From the NCBI GenBank assembly GCA_945910005.1, contig OX246745.1, positions 10,534,436 through 10,598,435 on the forward strand: 64,000 nucleotides of DNA, written 5' to 3'. Below the pieces are notes generated by a model. The model was not told where the DNA came from and ran no database searches. It worked only from the letters and a program-made list of their open reading frames with translations. This DNA is from Isoperla grammatica. Lineage: Eukaryota > Arthropoda > Insecta > Plecoptera > Perlodidae. The position numbers were made by a program, and so were the translations under genes. Shown here in pieces: positions 46,911-59,685 of the stretch (position 1 is the stretch's first letter; each line of letters begins with the position of its first letter).

Positions 46911-46951
<41 letters not shown>
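46911..46951. repeat. (AT)n microsatellite
   Basis: About 20 AT units closing the tandem duplication. Confidence 0.95.
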
Positions 46952-46954
<3 letters not shown>

Positions 46955-47621
46955 CTTTATTAGCTGCTACCTTCAGAAATTAAAAAAAATCTTCCCTCAA
47001 TTAAAATGCGACATACATGAAACGCCCTAAGAATGTGTATTCATTTCCAGTTGCAAAACTTGTCATCTCACAACTTGAATTGCCTATTACACCCAACGCT
47101 GAGCACAGGTATAAGTGCCACCAGTCAAAGACTACACTCATTATAAGATTAAGGTAGTTGCTCAAAATGTCGTCGCTGTGCAGCCTGGAAGGAATTAAAC
47201 AGGAGATAGGTTATTATGTTTCTTGTGTAGTTTGAGAAGCAAAATGTTAGAGTGTGTAATGAAAACATGCAAATGAGCCATGTCACTCTAATATCATGGA
47301 ATGAATGAGGCGGCCCCGTCTAATGAGAAACATGTCTGCACAATACAATTCTGCTTTCAACCTTGCTTTAACTAAACACGGTCATGCATGCTTGACAAAC
47401 AAAGAAATGCATTTGTATAGCTACTAGCTAGCATATTTTGTAATGGTTAATAAAAATAATATTAAGTCGTCGGAGGTGGAACGGTAACGTGACATTTGTT
47501 GCCCGCTGGCTGGCTTTCTTGCGTGTACGAGGTCTAGAGTGGTTCAGGTTAAGCTGTGGTTTACTGTATTAATTATACATGTTGGTAAAGCTATAGTTAA
47601 TCTTACTCTCCGTTTAATAAG

Positions 47622-47725
47622 CCATCTTCGGTGGCTCAGACGTCTGGGCTATGGGTACTGGCTACTGGCCGTGGGGGGTGGGGTTGGGGGGGTGGGGTTG
47701 CAACACCGTCACGGGTTCAAATGCT
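47622..47725 (+). repeat. tRNA-derived SINE head
   Basis: A-box-like TCGGTGGCTCAGACGTCTGG is followed by a G-rich insert and the B-box CACGGGTTCAAATGC. Confidence 0.5.
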
Positions 47726-48349
47726 ATATAATGCAAAGAGGGGTTTAAAATTATATTTTTACTTACTGAAAGTATTGACTAGAACACTGCGGTTATAGAG
47801 ACATAATTATAGTAACAAATTCCTTTTTTTTATTACATATATATATATATATATGACTGGGAGTCAGGAGCCCATGTGCACAAGTGCTACGAACTGTCTC
47901 ACAGTCGTTGAGTCTCATACGCTGCCTCCACCGGGCATGATTTAAATTAACATTATTTTAGGAACAATAAGGTATGTTCATTGTTCACCCCTTCCTAGTC
48001 AAGAAATACTACAAAAATAATAATAACAAAAGGAAATCATAACACACAGTCGGTAAACTTGTATACAAATATGCTTTCAGTAATCTTTCTAATATTTACA
48101 AATCGGTAGCTTCTGTCTGTGCGTGAGAACAAATAGCAGCCGAACATCGATATTTGTGTTACATTCCCCGCTGTGCAACACGAGGGGTGAAACGTTTGAC
48201 GCAACTTACGTATTTTGACGAACGATCGATCCTCTCGTAAATAACCGATGTCGTATTGACACAAACATCGTCTCTCCTCCCCCCCCCCCCCCCCCCCCCT
48301 ACCGACGATGTCACCTGCCCTATGCGTGTATACTTATTTGCGTTTTTAG

Positions 48350-48364
48350 GATTCTATAGTCAAG
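48350..48364 (+). CDS. 15-nt microexon candidate
   Basis: The acceptor tacttatttgcgtttttag and the perfect donor CAAG/GTAAGTGGG enclose just GATTCTATAGTCAAG. It is five codons (DSIVK in frame 0) and frame-preserving. Real microexons of this size exist, but with such a short body the call rests entirely on the splice signals. Confidence 0.25.
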
Positions 48365-49470
48365 GTAAGTGGGTGTGTACTATATCCGCAATAATGATTT
48401 ATTAGGGGGCAGTAAATTATAACTGTAGGCTGGCCTAGGCCTAGGTTTACAGACTGGTGTGAGTCAAATACTATAATACTACATGTTACAATATTCTCAT
48501 TCTAATTTGAGTCTTCCAATTATGTTTAGATTTATTTTCTAAATCTTCTAACATAAACAAATATGCATTGCAGGACTACGATGGTACTCCAAAACTGCCT
48601 GTTATGACGGACTAACAACTAGCAGACGTACACGCACACCCAAACGGCAAAGCAAACATGATATGTATACGAGCGAACTTTAGTGTTTAGAGATATGATA
48701 ACTCTACAAGTGAACTATGTTCAAGGATGTATACATCTGGAAGGAAATATAGATCTGTAGCAACAAGAAGGCTACAAAAGTTTTATTCCTAGCTTAAAGT
48801 AACTACTGCGTTTGGAAAAATTTAGTTTTTTAAATGCCCGTAAAATAAAAATTTATTACCAGGGATTTAACTTTATAATTCGTTTTGTTCGTTTCGGTAA
48901 AAACTAAAAAGTAATTAAATGCCAAAAATTATCTACGAAAATAAAAAAGAATCACACAATAAATATAAAGTCACGACTGAGTATACATACTAAACGCGGC
49001 CCACGCATATGATAGTATAGTATGTTGGACTTAGGTGACATTACCTTACAAAAACTAATGTCAAAACCATGTTACTGGAAAATGAATTCTGTTAATGGCC
49101 AATATTCCAATGTCCCATTCTTTTTAACCTTGAGTTACCTTGTTTGGAACATGACAAATACCAATGGGAATGTACAATCGTAGATTGAACTGACAGTGAC
49201 AGTTATACATTCATTTGCCAGTTTGCTTGGCCATTGAATAACAGGGGTATGTTGAATAAATACGATAGACTTTGTGCCCAACACTTGGGTTCTTGTTGTG
49301 AGGGTGATTGGGTGAGAGCTGATTACAGTGACTGACACACGCAGTGCCTCCAATGTGCTCCTAACTTCCCCCCCTCCCTCCCCCCTCCCCCCCTCCCCCC
49401 CCCCCCCCCCCTCCCCCTTCCCCACGAAGACTTCTCGTCATTAGAGATGACATACACGAGTGTTGTGTAG

Positions 49471-49600
49471 CGGATACGATTCGACTGAGTCTTCGAGTTA
49501 CTCCTCCGACAACTATTTCGAGACATCGAACGAGAAAGATATCGAAGATGGGGGGTGCGCGTGCGACTTTTCATTTAATGAACGTTCAGCCAGTTTAATG
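49471..49600 (+). CDS. Coding exon candidate with acidic, Ser-rich product
   Basis: The open frame reads YDSTESSSYSSDNYFE, then TSNEKDIEDGGCACDF and SFNERSASLM. It ends in phase 0 at the donor TTAATG/GTAAGA (49601). The long pyrimidine block at 49368-49425 lies upstream, and possible acceptors are ACGAG (49460) or TGTAG (49470). CpG-rich Ser and Asp codons (TCG, GAC) contrast with the AT-rich surroundings. The product looks like a disordered acidic region. Protein not recognised. Confidence 0.38.
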
Positions 49601-51441
49601 GTAAGAATAACCGTTTATCAATTCACTCGTGAGTTGATGAAGCTAGATTTCGATTTCGACCTATATATTCGGCGAATCGCTGTTTTGGTAATGCGGTTGA
49701 GTTGAGAGCCAGTCTGACAATACATAGGCACTGGCATTTCTTTCGTGTCGTAGCCAAGTCGTGTAAATACAAAATTTTGAAAATAAGAGTGACAAAATAT
49801 ATTTACAATTATATTCTAAAACGACTGGACACAATGGGATATGATTAAATGAATGATACAATTTTGATAATATGTGAGCTTTTTGTAATTAAATCGCACG
49901 CAACCAACGTAAGCCTACAATATTAATGTGTCCTACTTTCTAAAGCGTTTACTGTAACTACACATGGCAATCAAATTATAATTTATGTTTTATTCATTTT
50001 TTCAAGATCATCTAAGCGACTAAAACCCCATTTAGCATTCGTATAAGCATTGAACCCAATCTTGATAATATGCACGTCTTCGCTTCCAGGGATGAGAAAA
50101 ATGAATACCCCACAAACAACAAAACTGTCACCCTATTGGAGTTACCTTGAGGCTTGACACGTATACACTTCCTGTTGCTAGATTGTGATTAATTTAGTCT
50201 GGAACAACGAAAATATAATTAGGTGAGATAATTAAAAAAGGGGAGCACAAAACTGTTAATAACGGTTTCATTCGCTGTTAATCAATGATGCCACAACCTT
50301 TAATATTTTAGTGGAATTTAAGGAATAAAAATATTTTTCACGGAAAACATTGAATTCAACGAAACATTGATCACCGGTCACTATGGCAACCATTGTTTTA
50401 CGAAGAATTCCATAGCTTGTTATAGTAACACATCCACCCATATAACGTGTTGTCTATTGATAAGTGACATCACAAGTAGTTACAAAATAACGTTGCGGAA
50501 AAGAAAAATTACAGAACTGTGTGTTTTCTGAAATAGAATACATTGTGTATGGTATTCATAGACAAAATGCTTATGTTTTCAAAGTTTTTGCATTCAGATT
50601 GGAGACACATACGATGTTTCTATTTTCTTTTCTTTTTTCTTACCAAAATCCCTTTAACATATTTTAAATCATTTACCAATTGCGGTGTTCATTAAACATT
50701 ACTCAAACTAGAAACAACAATAGAAATGTGCTCGTACGTAGAAATGAGATAATCTGCATAACGGTAAATTATAACTCATCTTTGGATTTTATGTTGATGA
50801 ATATTACCTAGCGACTTTTATGATCTTTTTCCCGTTGCTTTTATGCTTACTTTTCAAACTGAAAACATAAAATGGAGTATGTTTTTATTTATAAAGGTAG
50901 TCACTCACTAATTTAGTAGTATAAAAACTGAACATCACGATTATTCCCTATTGCTTCTGTATAGCAGCATAAAGAAATATTCGTTGAATAAGTCGAGCTC
51001 AGCAGGAGCTTTTAACAATGTAAAACCCTCAATTCCAAGGAAAAATACGCCGCACGAAACGATTCGGCGATGGGCACATAACACAATTCCCCGCAGGTGG
51101 TAAAATCAACTCCAAACAGCGACGGTGCTAAGTAGGCGGACTCGTATTGATCATCCATGTGCTATGATTGTCAGCCTGTCAGGCCTGCGCTCCCGAAACA
51201 ACGTTATCTACATTAGAAATAATGAAAATCGAAGAAATTCGAGTGTTAAATTGAGATTTATGGTGGTTAATATAACTTGGCCGTGAATGATTTCCGTTTC
51301 ACCGTCGAAGCGATGCACGTGAGTTGAGTGAAATGGTTCATGCAATGTCCGCAGGCGCACTCAGTCAACTCCAGACGACTACTCCAAGGGTGGCTAGTTC
51401 GTGACGCAGTGTCATCGCAGATACGCGAAGAGGGAAGGCAT

Positions 51442-51475
51442 CTGATGATGGAAAAAAGTTATTTTTCGAAACGTC
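51442..51475 (+). ncRNA. Hammerhead-ribozyme-like core
   Basis: CTGATGA (51442-51448), a GAAAAA/TTTTTC helix with a 5-nt loop, then GAAACGTC with the self-complementary ACGT and a GTC cleavage-type triplet. Helix I is weak, and two extra bases (TG) precede helix II. Compare the loci at 27.4 and 46 kb. Confidence 0.4.
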
Positions 51476-51551
51476 GGGCAGTGTTGGGTAAGTCGAACAA
51501 TACTTTCTCGTCAACCACTCGCGTCAAACACCCCATCTCTGGCACTGAGCT

Positions 51552-52216
51552 GATGTATACTAGAAGCTGATTGCCGTTAGCTAATCTATCTCCCGCACTG
51601 AGATGTATACTAGAAGCTGATTGCCGTTAGCTAATCTATCTCCCGCACTGATAGTGATGTATACTAGAAGCTGATTGCCGTTAGCTAATCTATCTCCCGC
51701 ACTGATAGTGATGTATACTAGAAGCTGATTGCCGTTAGCTAATCTATCTCCCGCACTGATAGTGATGTATACTAGAAGCTGATTGCCGTTAGCTAATCTA
51801 TCTCCCGCACTGATAGTGATGTATACTAGAAGCTGATTGCCGTTAGCTAATCTATCTCCCGCACTGATAGTGATGTATACTAGAAGCTGATTGCCGTTAG
51901 CTAATCTATCTCCCGCACTGATAGTTATGTATACTAGAAGCTGATTGCCGTTAGCTAATCTATCTCTCGCACTGATAGTGATGTATACTAGAAGCTGATT
52001 GCCGTTAGCTAATCCATCTCTCGCACTGATAGTGATGTATACTAGAAGCTGATGGCCGTTAGCTAATCTATCTCCCGCACTGATAGTTATGTATACTAGA
52101 AGCTGATGGCCGTTAGCTAATCTATCTCCCGCACTGATAGTTATGTATACTAGAAGCTGATTGCCGTTAGCTAATCTATCTCCCGCACTGATAGTGATGT
52201 ATACTAGAAGCTGATA
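51552..52216. repeat. 54-bp minisatellite, about 12 copies
   Basis: GATGTATACTAGAAGCTGAT recurs every 54 bp (one unit is 50 bp). The minus strand stays open for 234 codons across it because 54 is 18 codons. The translated unit contains LLVYITISAGDRLANGNQ. No donor, acceptor or domain supports expression, so I treat it as a repeat, with a small chance that it encodes a repetitive protein. Confidence 0.93.
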
Positions 52217-52761
52217 GCGGCGCCGATCGAAGGGATAGCACACGGGACATGCAGGGCGGCCGTCGAAGAGAAGCGAGTCCGCCAAGAGAGACTTAGATTA
52301 ATCAACAAGAAGTTCGTCCCAGGGGTCACATCTAGCACACTAGCACACTACCACTACCACGGGGATGGAACTTCCCCCACCCCACGAGAACAATCTCCTC
52401 CCCCCTCCCCCCACTTTCACATTCGTACAACTTGAAAAACTCGAACTTCGACCGTAGCTCATTTGATATTGCCCTCAAAGTGGCTCAACTTCCAAAATGT
52501 TTTACCAGTTCTCTTAGCCCGGCTCACGGATTATAGGCCTACTCACACTCAAGAACAAGCGCTAAATATCCACATTAGAACCCCAAACGCAAACGAAATA
52601 ATTTACTGCCGTGAAATCAAGTGTGTTGTAAGCGGTCCCTAAAGATATCGGACGTCTGCAGCGCTAAGCCCTCACGCCACACAAATCAAAGCGACGGAGG
52701 CCACTTCCCAACTAAGCCATTTAGGGGAAGACCACGATAGCTTCATCTTAACAAGAGTTCA

Positions 52762-52947
52762 TTAAAAGAAATGTTTTTTTTCCGGCGATGTTAACCAATG
52801 TGGAATAACAGGTGATACTTCGTCTTGATTATACACGCGGTTTATACACATACGCACAAACCGCGGAGCCCAATCATTTTCATCCGCATATATTCCGCTC
52901 CAGGGGTTTGAGAAGCGGGTGCATATAGCCACAATATTGGTTTTCAA
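52762..52947 (-). CDS. Weak coding candidate, about 60 codons
   Basis: The minus strand is open with a protein-like mix (RFSNPWSGIYADENDW, then VYNQDEVSPVIPHWL) to a stop. It begins without a proper ATG, and I found no clear acceptor. Composition is the only support. Confidence 0.18.
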   Translation of the reverse strand: MKTNIVAICTRFSNPWSGIYADENDWAPRFVRMCINRVYNQDEVSPVIPHWLTSPEKKHFF

Positions 52948-52949
52948 TT

Positions 52950-55620
52950 AAAATGTTCAATTGATCCCCACCGAATGAAAATAAGAGTAATCCGCGCTTT
53001 TATCACGCTTGGTAATTAATTCTTTTATTTCAATTGTTGTTTAACGAATTACTCAGACATGGTGGATGTAATGAAGTATCGACGCTACGCCAGTAATATT
53101 ACGCACGTTAAAACCACCAGCAGAGCTCTTAATACAGGAGAACAAGCTCAAAAGTAAAACTCTGCTTTTTTATTGCTATATGTTACTTGATCTATTTTTA
53201 ATTCTCATTTTCACTGTGGTCACTCTTTTCTGGCCTTCTTCGGGTGGTAATGGATTTTCTGTCCATTCTCCCCGCGCCCGTTTCGATCGAACTGGACAAT
53301 GATAAATGGGGAAACAGACCTCGCTCTTCGAAGGGCTGTCCCCCCCCCCCTCCCCCCCCTTCCACCCCCTCGATGGTGATTAGTTCCTCAACATTACAAC
53401 ACTGCAGTCGAACAACTATTACGTGGGTTTCTTACAAATCAACAAGCCGGTGATTTACGAAAGAGAACAGCTCAGTTCATAGTTTATTTAATTTCTAAAG
53501 TGCCTTTTCTGTGTGGCTAGAGTGTTCTCTTTGACATGTGTTATACTGGAGACGCTTGTTATGACTTGTCACAACATTCAAGGAAGTTGAAGACACATCG
53601 CTTGGGGTAGCATTATCACTTGTTGTAATAGTTACAGAACACCGACCTGATATTTGTTGTTCATTGAGATTGAGGTCGGTTTACAGACTACTCCTATACC
53701 GACTACAGAACACACACGCACCCCGTACGAAGATATGGCTGTTTATCACCCAAACACCACTTAAAGTTCTGGCAACAAAATTATCACTGTCCGGTAGATT
53801 ATCGGATCCGGTAAGCAACGATATCACTTAGAAACCATTTTACCCTTTACTAGTTTTTCCCTTATATTTAGTACATACATACAAGTTAGTAGTCGAGCCT
53901 AAATGCATAAAATAATTGGTTAATTTAATGTGATTCGCATTATCACCAAACATTACACTTCATTATTATCAAACATTATCTAAACGTGATTACAAAGAGA
54001 TACAGCAATGTAAATATATACATTTATTCCAACCGCACTGCCAATAATATAGTTGCTGTTTTCTCTAAAACTAAGATAGAGAACTATTTCAATTGTGCGT
54101 CTCCGTCTCCTGATTCCAGAAGTGTTATTTTACATTTTAGAATTCAATGACACCATTTTGTAACAAGAATAATCGAGATTATGTTAGAATACTACGGAAG
54201 TTGAACATACTAACTAACTAACTAACTCTCATTTACACCTGAGCTTGCAAGACAAACTAAAGTTAGAACTTGCGTGAATCTCAGTGGTCAATTCCTCAAG
54301 TTACTTTGACCTTGAAGGTTTGTCGACAAGTTTGGAGTTCGCATACTAGGTGTCCAAGTTACTCGATGTCAACTACTTGATAGTAATTGTCAAATGGCAA
54401 ACATAATTGTTGCCATAGTCAAAGTAATTGCCACAATGTTGTGAAAATTTTCATTGCAATATCAAGTAGTTATTACGTACGACATTAGTCTTGAACGAAT
54501 TATACGTAAAAGAGATTCGCGATTTACTTACTCGAGACTAAACACAGCTATAATTTTGTTTGTGTACCAAAATTATTTTAACCAATTATCGGCAGTCGAC
54601 TTATTTACACTAAAAGAAAACTTTCTAAAATTAAAGTCGTAACGTAGGCATAATGAAAATAATGACTGTATAAGGCTAATACAAGTTATATTTGTGAACG
54701 AAAACGTTGCGCAGATGTCAAAATGAAATTGGAATTGGAATAAATAAACATTCGAAAAAGATGTGCACTCAACTAAAAATGAGTAAATATTGACCACGAA
54801 ATAAAAACTTAAATTTGAATTTAAACCAACCAACAAGAGAAAAAATGTAAGCAGCAAATTTAGAAAAATTATAGCAACAACAGCGGTTACGACGACAACA
54901 AAAGCAGCAACAACAACAGAATGGGGAACATATATGTCACCCTGAACTTTATTTGCCTTTAAGATGTCAATGAGACGGGAGATTGCCTACTAAAGGAATA
55001 CAAACAGTAAACTCAACACCAAAATACAGTGTGTTTTTTTTATGGAAACGTACATTACGACTTTATTACTAAACGCATGCATGGATTCTCCATCAAATAA
55101 ACAATAACCTTTCTTGCGAAGGTAACAAAACGGTCGAAATTACGTTTCTTATCACAATGTGATTGCGTACGTATACCTGTATGTAATGTAGTATTGTATT
55201 CGTTTCCACAATCTCTCACACTCTGCTCAACTAATCGGAAATGTTTGTACCAAATTCAATCTCTCTTGTTAGCATTAGAACATGGATCAATGATTATCAG
55301 CTTTCGTGACGAATGTACAAGCTCACTAAAAATCCCTATAGACAGTCAAGTGTAGCTAAAACCTGCCCAATGAACGGAAATGTTAAACACTCTTCGTGCT
55401 GGCGAGTGGAGGTCGTGCATTGATTGATCATTGGGCTTGCATTTATGTTTAATGATGTTATGTTATGATGTTATGTGAGATATGTAGTACTAGTAAAGAG
55501 TATTTCTGATGGTTTCTACATAGAAGGGCTAACACACGCTATTAAGTCATTTGTAGCTAACTATAGGTCGACCATCTGGTCTACCTCCCTTACAATATCT
55601 GCTGTGCTTTGCCACGTTTG
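52950..55620. other. No gene recognised
   Basis: AT-rich. A short inverted pair (CAACTACTTGATA / TATCAAGTAGTTA, 54370-54474) and a C-rich tract at 53341-53366 are the only structures seen. Confidence 0.35.
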
Positions 55621-55659
55621 AGTGGTGAAGAGTTATCGCGTTCTGTTCCTCCGCGGCTC

Positions 55660-56260
55660 GGCACGGCACGGCATATCACGGCTCGTTGTTTTCTACCCTC
55701 TAAACTCACGTTCCTCCACGGTTCGACACGGCACATCACGACTCGTTGGTTTTCTACTCTCTAAAGTAAACTCACGGTTCTCCACGGCTCGGCACGGCAC
55801 GGCACATCACGACTTGTTGGTTTTCTACTCTCTAAACTCACGTTCCTCCACTGCTCGGCACGGCACGGCACATCACGACTCGTTGGTTTTCTACTCTCTA
55901 AAGTAAACTCACGGTTCTCCACGGCTCGGCACGGCACGGCACATCACGGCTCGTTGGTTTTCTACTCTCTAAACTCACGTTCCTCCACTGCTCGGCACGG
56001 CACGGCACATCACGACTCGTTGGTTTTCTACTCTCTAAAGTAAACTCACGGTTCTCCACGGCTCGGCACGGCACGGCACATCACGGCTCGTTGGTTTTCT
56101 ACTCTCTAAAGTAAACTCACGGTTCTCCACGGCTCGGCACGGCACGGCTCGTAGGTTTTCTGCTCTCTAAACTCACGTTTCTCCACGGAATCGCGAGAAA
56201 AAAACTTACTTAATTCAAGCGGCTCAGCACGGCATGGCAAATCACGACTCGTTGGTGAGA
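55660..56260. repeat. 66/71-bp minisatellite with 137-bp higher-order unit
   Basis: Two monomer types alternate: CTCTCTAAACTCACGTTCC (66 bp) and CTCTCTAAAGTAAACTCACG (71 bp). Both continue into GGCACGGCACGGCACATCAC. The right edge is diverged. The frame encoding SSTARHGTAHHD is a by-product. Confidence 0.93.
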
Positions 56261-56339
56261 TGAATGCTGTATTTAACGTCACTTGTGCCTTCATTCTGCA
56301 ATGTGTGGCTAGATTTATTAGACTGTAGTGGAACATTAA

Positions 56340-59300
56340 TGAATGACGACGAAGACGCGGGAATGGAATTCTAATTTGTAGATACTATAAATGTTTACTG
56401 GAAAGTTGTACATGGCAGGTGCTTGATTTTCATTTCCTCCTCAGAATAAATGTGTACGGGTCCATTAACTTCGCTCACCCCACATTGCCACGCACAAACC
56501 TAAACTAGTCTAGATTGTTGCACCACTGTTGCACCTGCTTGCACCACCAAATTTGAGTGTATTCACATTTCAAAACCGGGGAACCAAGTTAATGGTGGAA
56601 CCAATACCACACCCGTAGTTTTTTTTTTTTTTTGAAAATTGATTAGAAGCAACATTCAGTTTCATAAGAACTAAAACTGAAAAACTAAGAACTAAAAAAT
56701 TAAAAAATTTGAAACCTTTTTAATCCAGTATTTAGTTCTAACGAAATGTTGGTTATTAATTATTATCCTCCTGTTCAATATTAATATTATAAAAACACGT
56801 TAATTTTGATAAGTTTTAATAGTAAGACTATACCCGGTTTCTGAAGGACCGTTTCGGCCGTATACAAATTATACTTGAGGATTTTTTTGAAAATTTCAAA
56901 GCCGAACGAAAAATGGCCTTCCTACCTCTCACATACTTTGTCGAAACCTGTGGGGATGTGTTATAACCTACCTAGAGACGAGATAGCAATAGCAACACCC
57001 TCTCTGTCCTACCCCAACACGTTATTGGCGATGTGCAGCACAACATCAGCTGCCGAGCAGCACAGATGTTGCAATACAACACTCTCTGCATATGAAACAC
57101 AACTTTTCACATATTGCGATTTTTACAACGGCCTACGGGATGTAAAGCACAGAGATGGAGCGTATTAGGTGAAATATGGGAGCACGAACTCTCTCCCCCC
57201 CCCCCCTCCCACTCCTCCACGACCCAAACACAGCTAAGAAACTAAGAAACGAAAACCAAACTAAAAAATGTTTTGCTGAGGAATGTAATACAACACGAAC
57301 GAACGCATTCTTGGGTAGAGTAGAAGTAACCTCACTGAGATTCGAGTTTAAGTCTTTGCCAGCGCAGTCATCCACCTCTTGAATCTTAGTTCAAACATAA
57401 TACATCCCTCTTATCTGTCAATATATATTCAGAAATTGTAAAACGATAGAATGAAAAATTTAACATGGGTTCAATATCGTACAACTATGGTAAATCACTG
57501 ATTGATTTCTGATTGATTTATGTGACGAAATCAGTTGTATGTTCAATGTGTGAATTAAATAATAGATACAAATTAATAACATTGAAATAAATAAATTCCG
57601 AAGTTATTCGGTGAGCCATGTAAATGTAAGTATGATAGAGCGACCATTATAGTGAGTGGGAACCTAGTGGTGCCGAAGATTGTAGGTGAAGTATGAGGTA
57701 ATGAGTTCACACAGTGCTGGCCGCGTATAGTCTTTTAATCCGATCAAATAAAACTGTGTTGCAGTAATATTTTGTTTTTCACATTCTCATTACGAAAATA
57801 CAGGTAAACTTTATACCGTATAGTCTTTTTCGACCTGTGTTGGTGAATTTAGTCCAGTAACAAAATCCTTGGTGCCGTTCCCACCCATAAGACAGAACCT
57901 TAGACTTGGCATAGCGGAGGTGCGTTTTGTCACTTATTTGCCTATACCGGCCACATTCAATAATAATAATACCGAGGATTATTCGAACCCGAATAGCGGT
58001 GCATTATCGTCAGAACAGTAACAGAACTGAAAAATACGCATTACGTCTACGGTTTAGAATAATCTGGTATATACAACTGCACTTTGGGTGACATCCAGTA
58101 TTTTAGTCTTAAAAGTGAATTAAAATGGAAACATATCAATTTGATTAAATAGGGCTTGAAGAGTGTTGAAAAGTGAATTATCAACAAATCATGGCAAAGC
58201 TGTTATAAGCATGTTACCGTGTACGCACATTAATATGCTGTCAAACGCCACAGTGGTTCAAACATGCAGCACAGATTAAACCAAACGGTAGCCGGGGCGG
58301 GGAATATCTAGGATTTTACGTTCTGTAAGTTATTTTATTTCCGTTACACAATATGTGTTATACAATTCAATTTGTGTAAGGTTGTTTTAAGCTTCTTTTC
58401 GTTGTATGTCTAGCATCTCAATAAACGCTGATAGATGATAATGTAAGGATATTTCAAATCACAGACTGTGTTTACTCAAACGCCGTTTACCGGGAAGATG
58501 CCAAATATGCATGATTTTCAATAAACGACGACAGAGGAATTTTGAACAGATTCTTGACTTTAAAACGCTCGATTTTTAAAACTTTTAATAAAAATAGATT
58601 ATTAAATTTACAATCGGTAATCACTTTGCGAGTTTCTAGTTGGAATCAAGAACACAATTATTCAACGTGTGTTACTATTTCTCACCGTGAGTGTGGTTTA
58701 AAATACTTAGGCTAAGCAGTTAGCTTAATCCCGCACTTCAGTGAGCTGCGTAGTGCAGCAAGTTGAGAACAGCATTTTGGACACTTTTAACATTGATCTG
58801 TGCAACTATTTCATACACGGAATACTTACCTCTCACATCATTAAGTTATGAGCGTTACTGTGTGCCCTGGAGCTGTGTACCTAATATGGTACTCGATAAA
58901 AATTTGGGAACACCAATAATGATGATTTGTTAAAAATACACTTTGATAAAAGATTAAAGTTCAACACGGTAGAGATTGTCGAGTAATATAGTATGTCACC
59001 ATTAATTCCTGGTCTTTTCAACACCTGGCCTGGCATCTTATTAAATCTCAGCACTTTATACTGAACTTTTCAATAAGTGCTTCGATTTTATTTTTCTGAA
59101 CTTCTTTATTATAGACACCCTTAAAAATGTAGAAGTTTGCATTTGAAAAGTTTTCTGTCGTATATAAGTGCGTCACACAACATACGGAATGAACGATTAT
59201 AAGTTCGAACGAACAGATCTATACAAATGTGATTTCCACTCAAATCTAGGGAAGAATACTACAAACGTACCATGAAATTCAATACCATTCTAAAAAAATA

Positions 59301-59660
59301 AGTTTCTTTATTATAATTTTTTACGAATTACTTTTTGCTCATTCCTACATATTTGGGAACCTCTTAAATTCGTATATTAATTCCACTCGGCTCTTATTTG
59401 AAACACAAACAAAGAAGTACTTTCAGTGAATTATCTTCAGTAAATATGATTGATTGCTTTATTGCAAGTCTCTATTTCAAGTGAAAAACTGCACAGAAAC
59501 GGCAAGTAATAATATTTCTGAAACAAGCTGACAACCAATTAAAATATACACAATAATTCATGACTAGAGACGTACTTTTTGAAGTTTCCGTAACTGCAAA
59601 ATACTCGTAATTTAACAAAATGTTAAACCATACAGGATTACCTTTAGCATTAAGCCTATA
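56340..59660. other. No gene recognised
   Basis: AT-rich sequence with scattered short frames (57.1-57.4 kb) that overlap on both strands around a C run. No element termini or paired splice signals were seen. Confidence 0.35.
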
Positions 59661-59664
59661 AATT

Positions 59665-59685
59665 AAAAAAAAAAAAAAAAAAAAA
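59665..59685. repeat. 21-base poly-A run
   Basis: Uninterrupted A tract without a recognised retroposon body. Confidence 0.9.

Larger units (their letters stand above)
45696..46923. repeat. 614-bp tandem duplication, each unit with a 306-bp inverted repeat
   Basis: GATTGTGCTGACGGGACGG starts at 45696 and again at 46310, and I saw no difference between the two units. Each unit is about 300 bp of single-copy sequence followed by near-perfect inverted arms (45994-46140 / 46153-46299 and 46608-46754 / 46767-46913) around a 12-bp loop CGAGTCGAGCCC. (AT)n marks the unit borders. The mirrored 73-codon frames on both strands simply reflect the palindrome. Confidence 0.95.
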
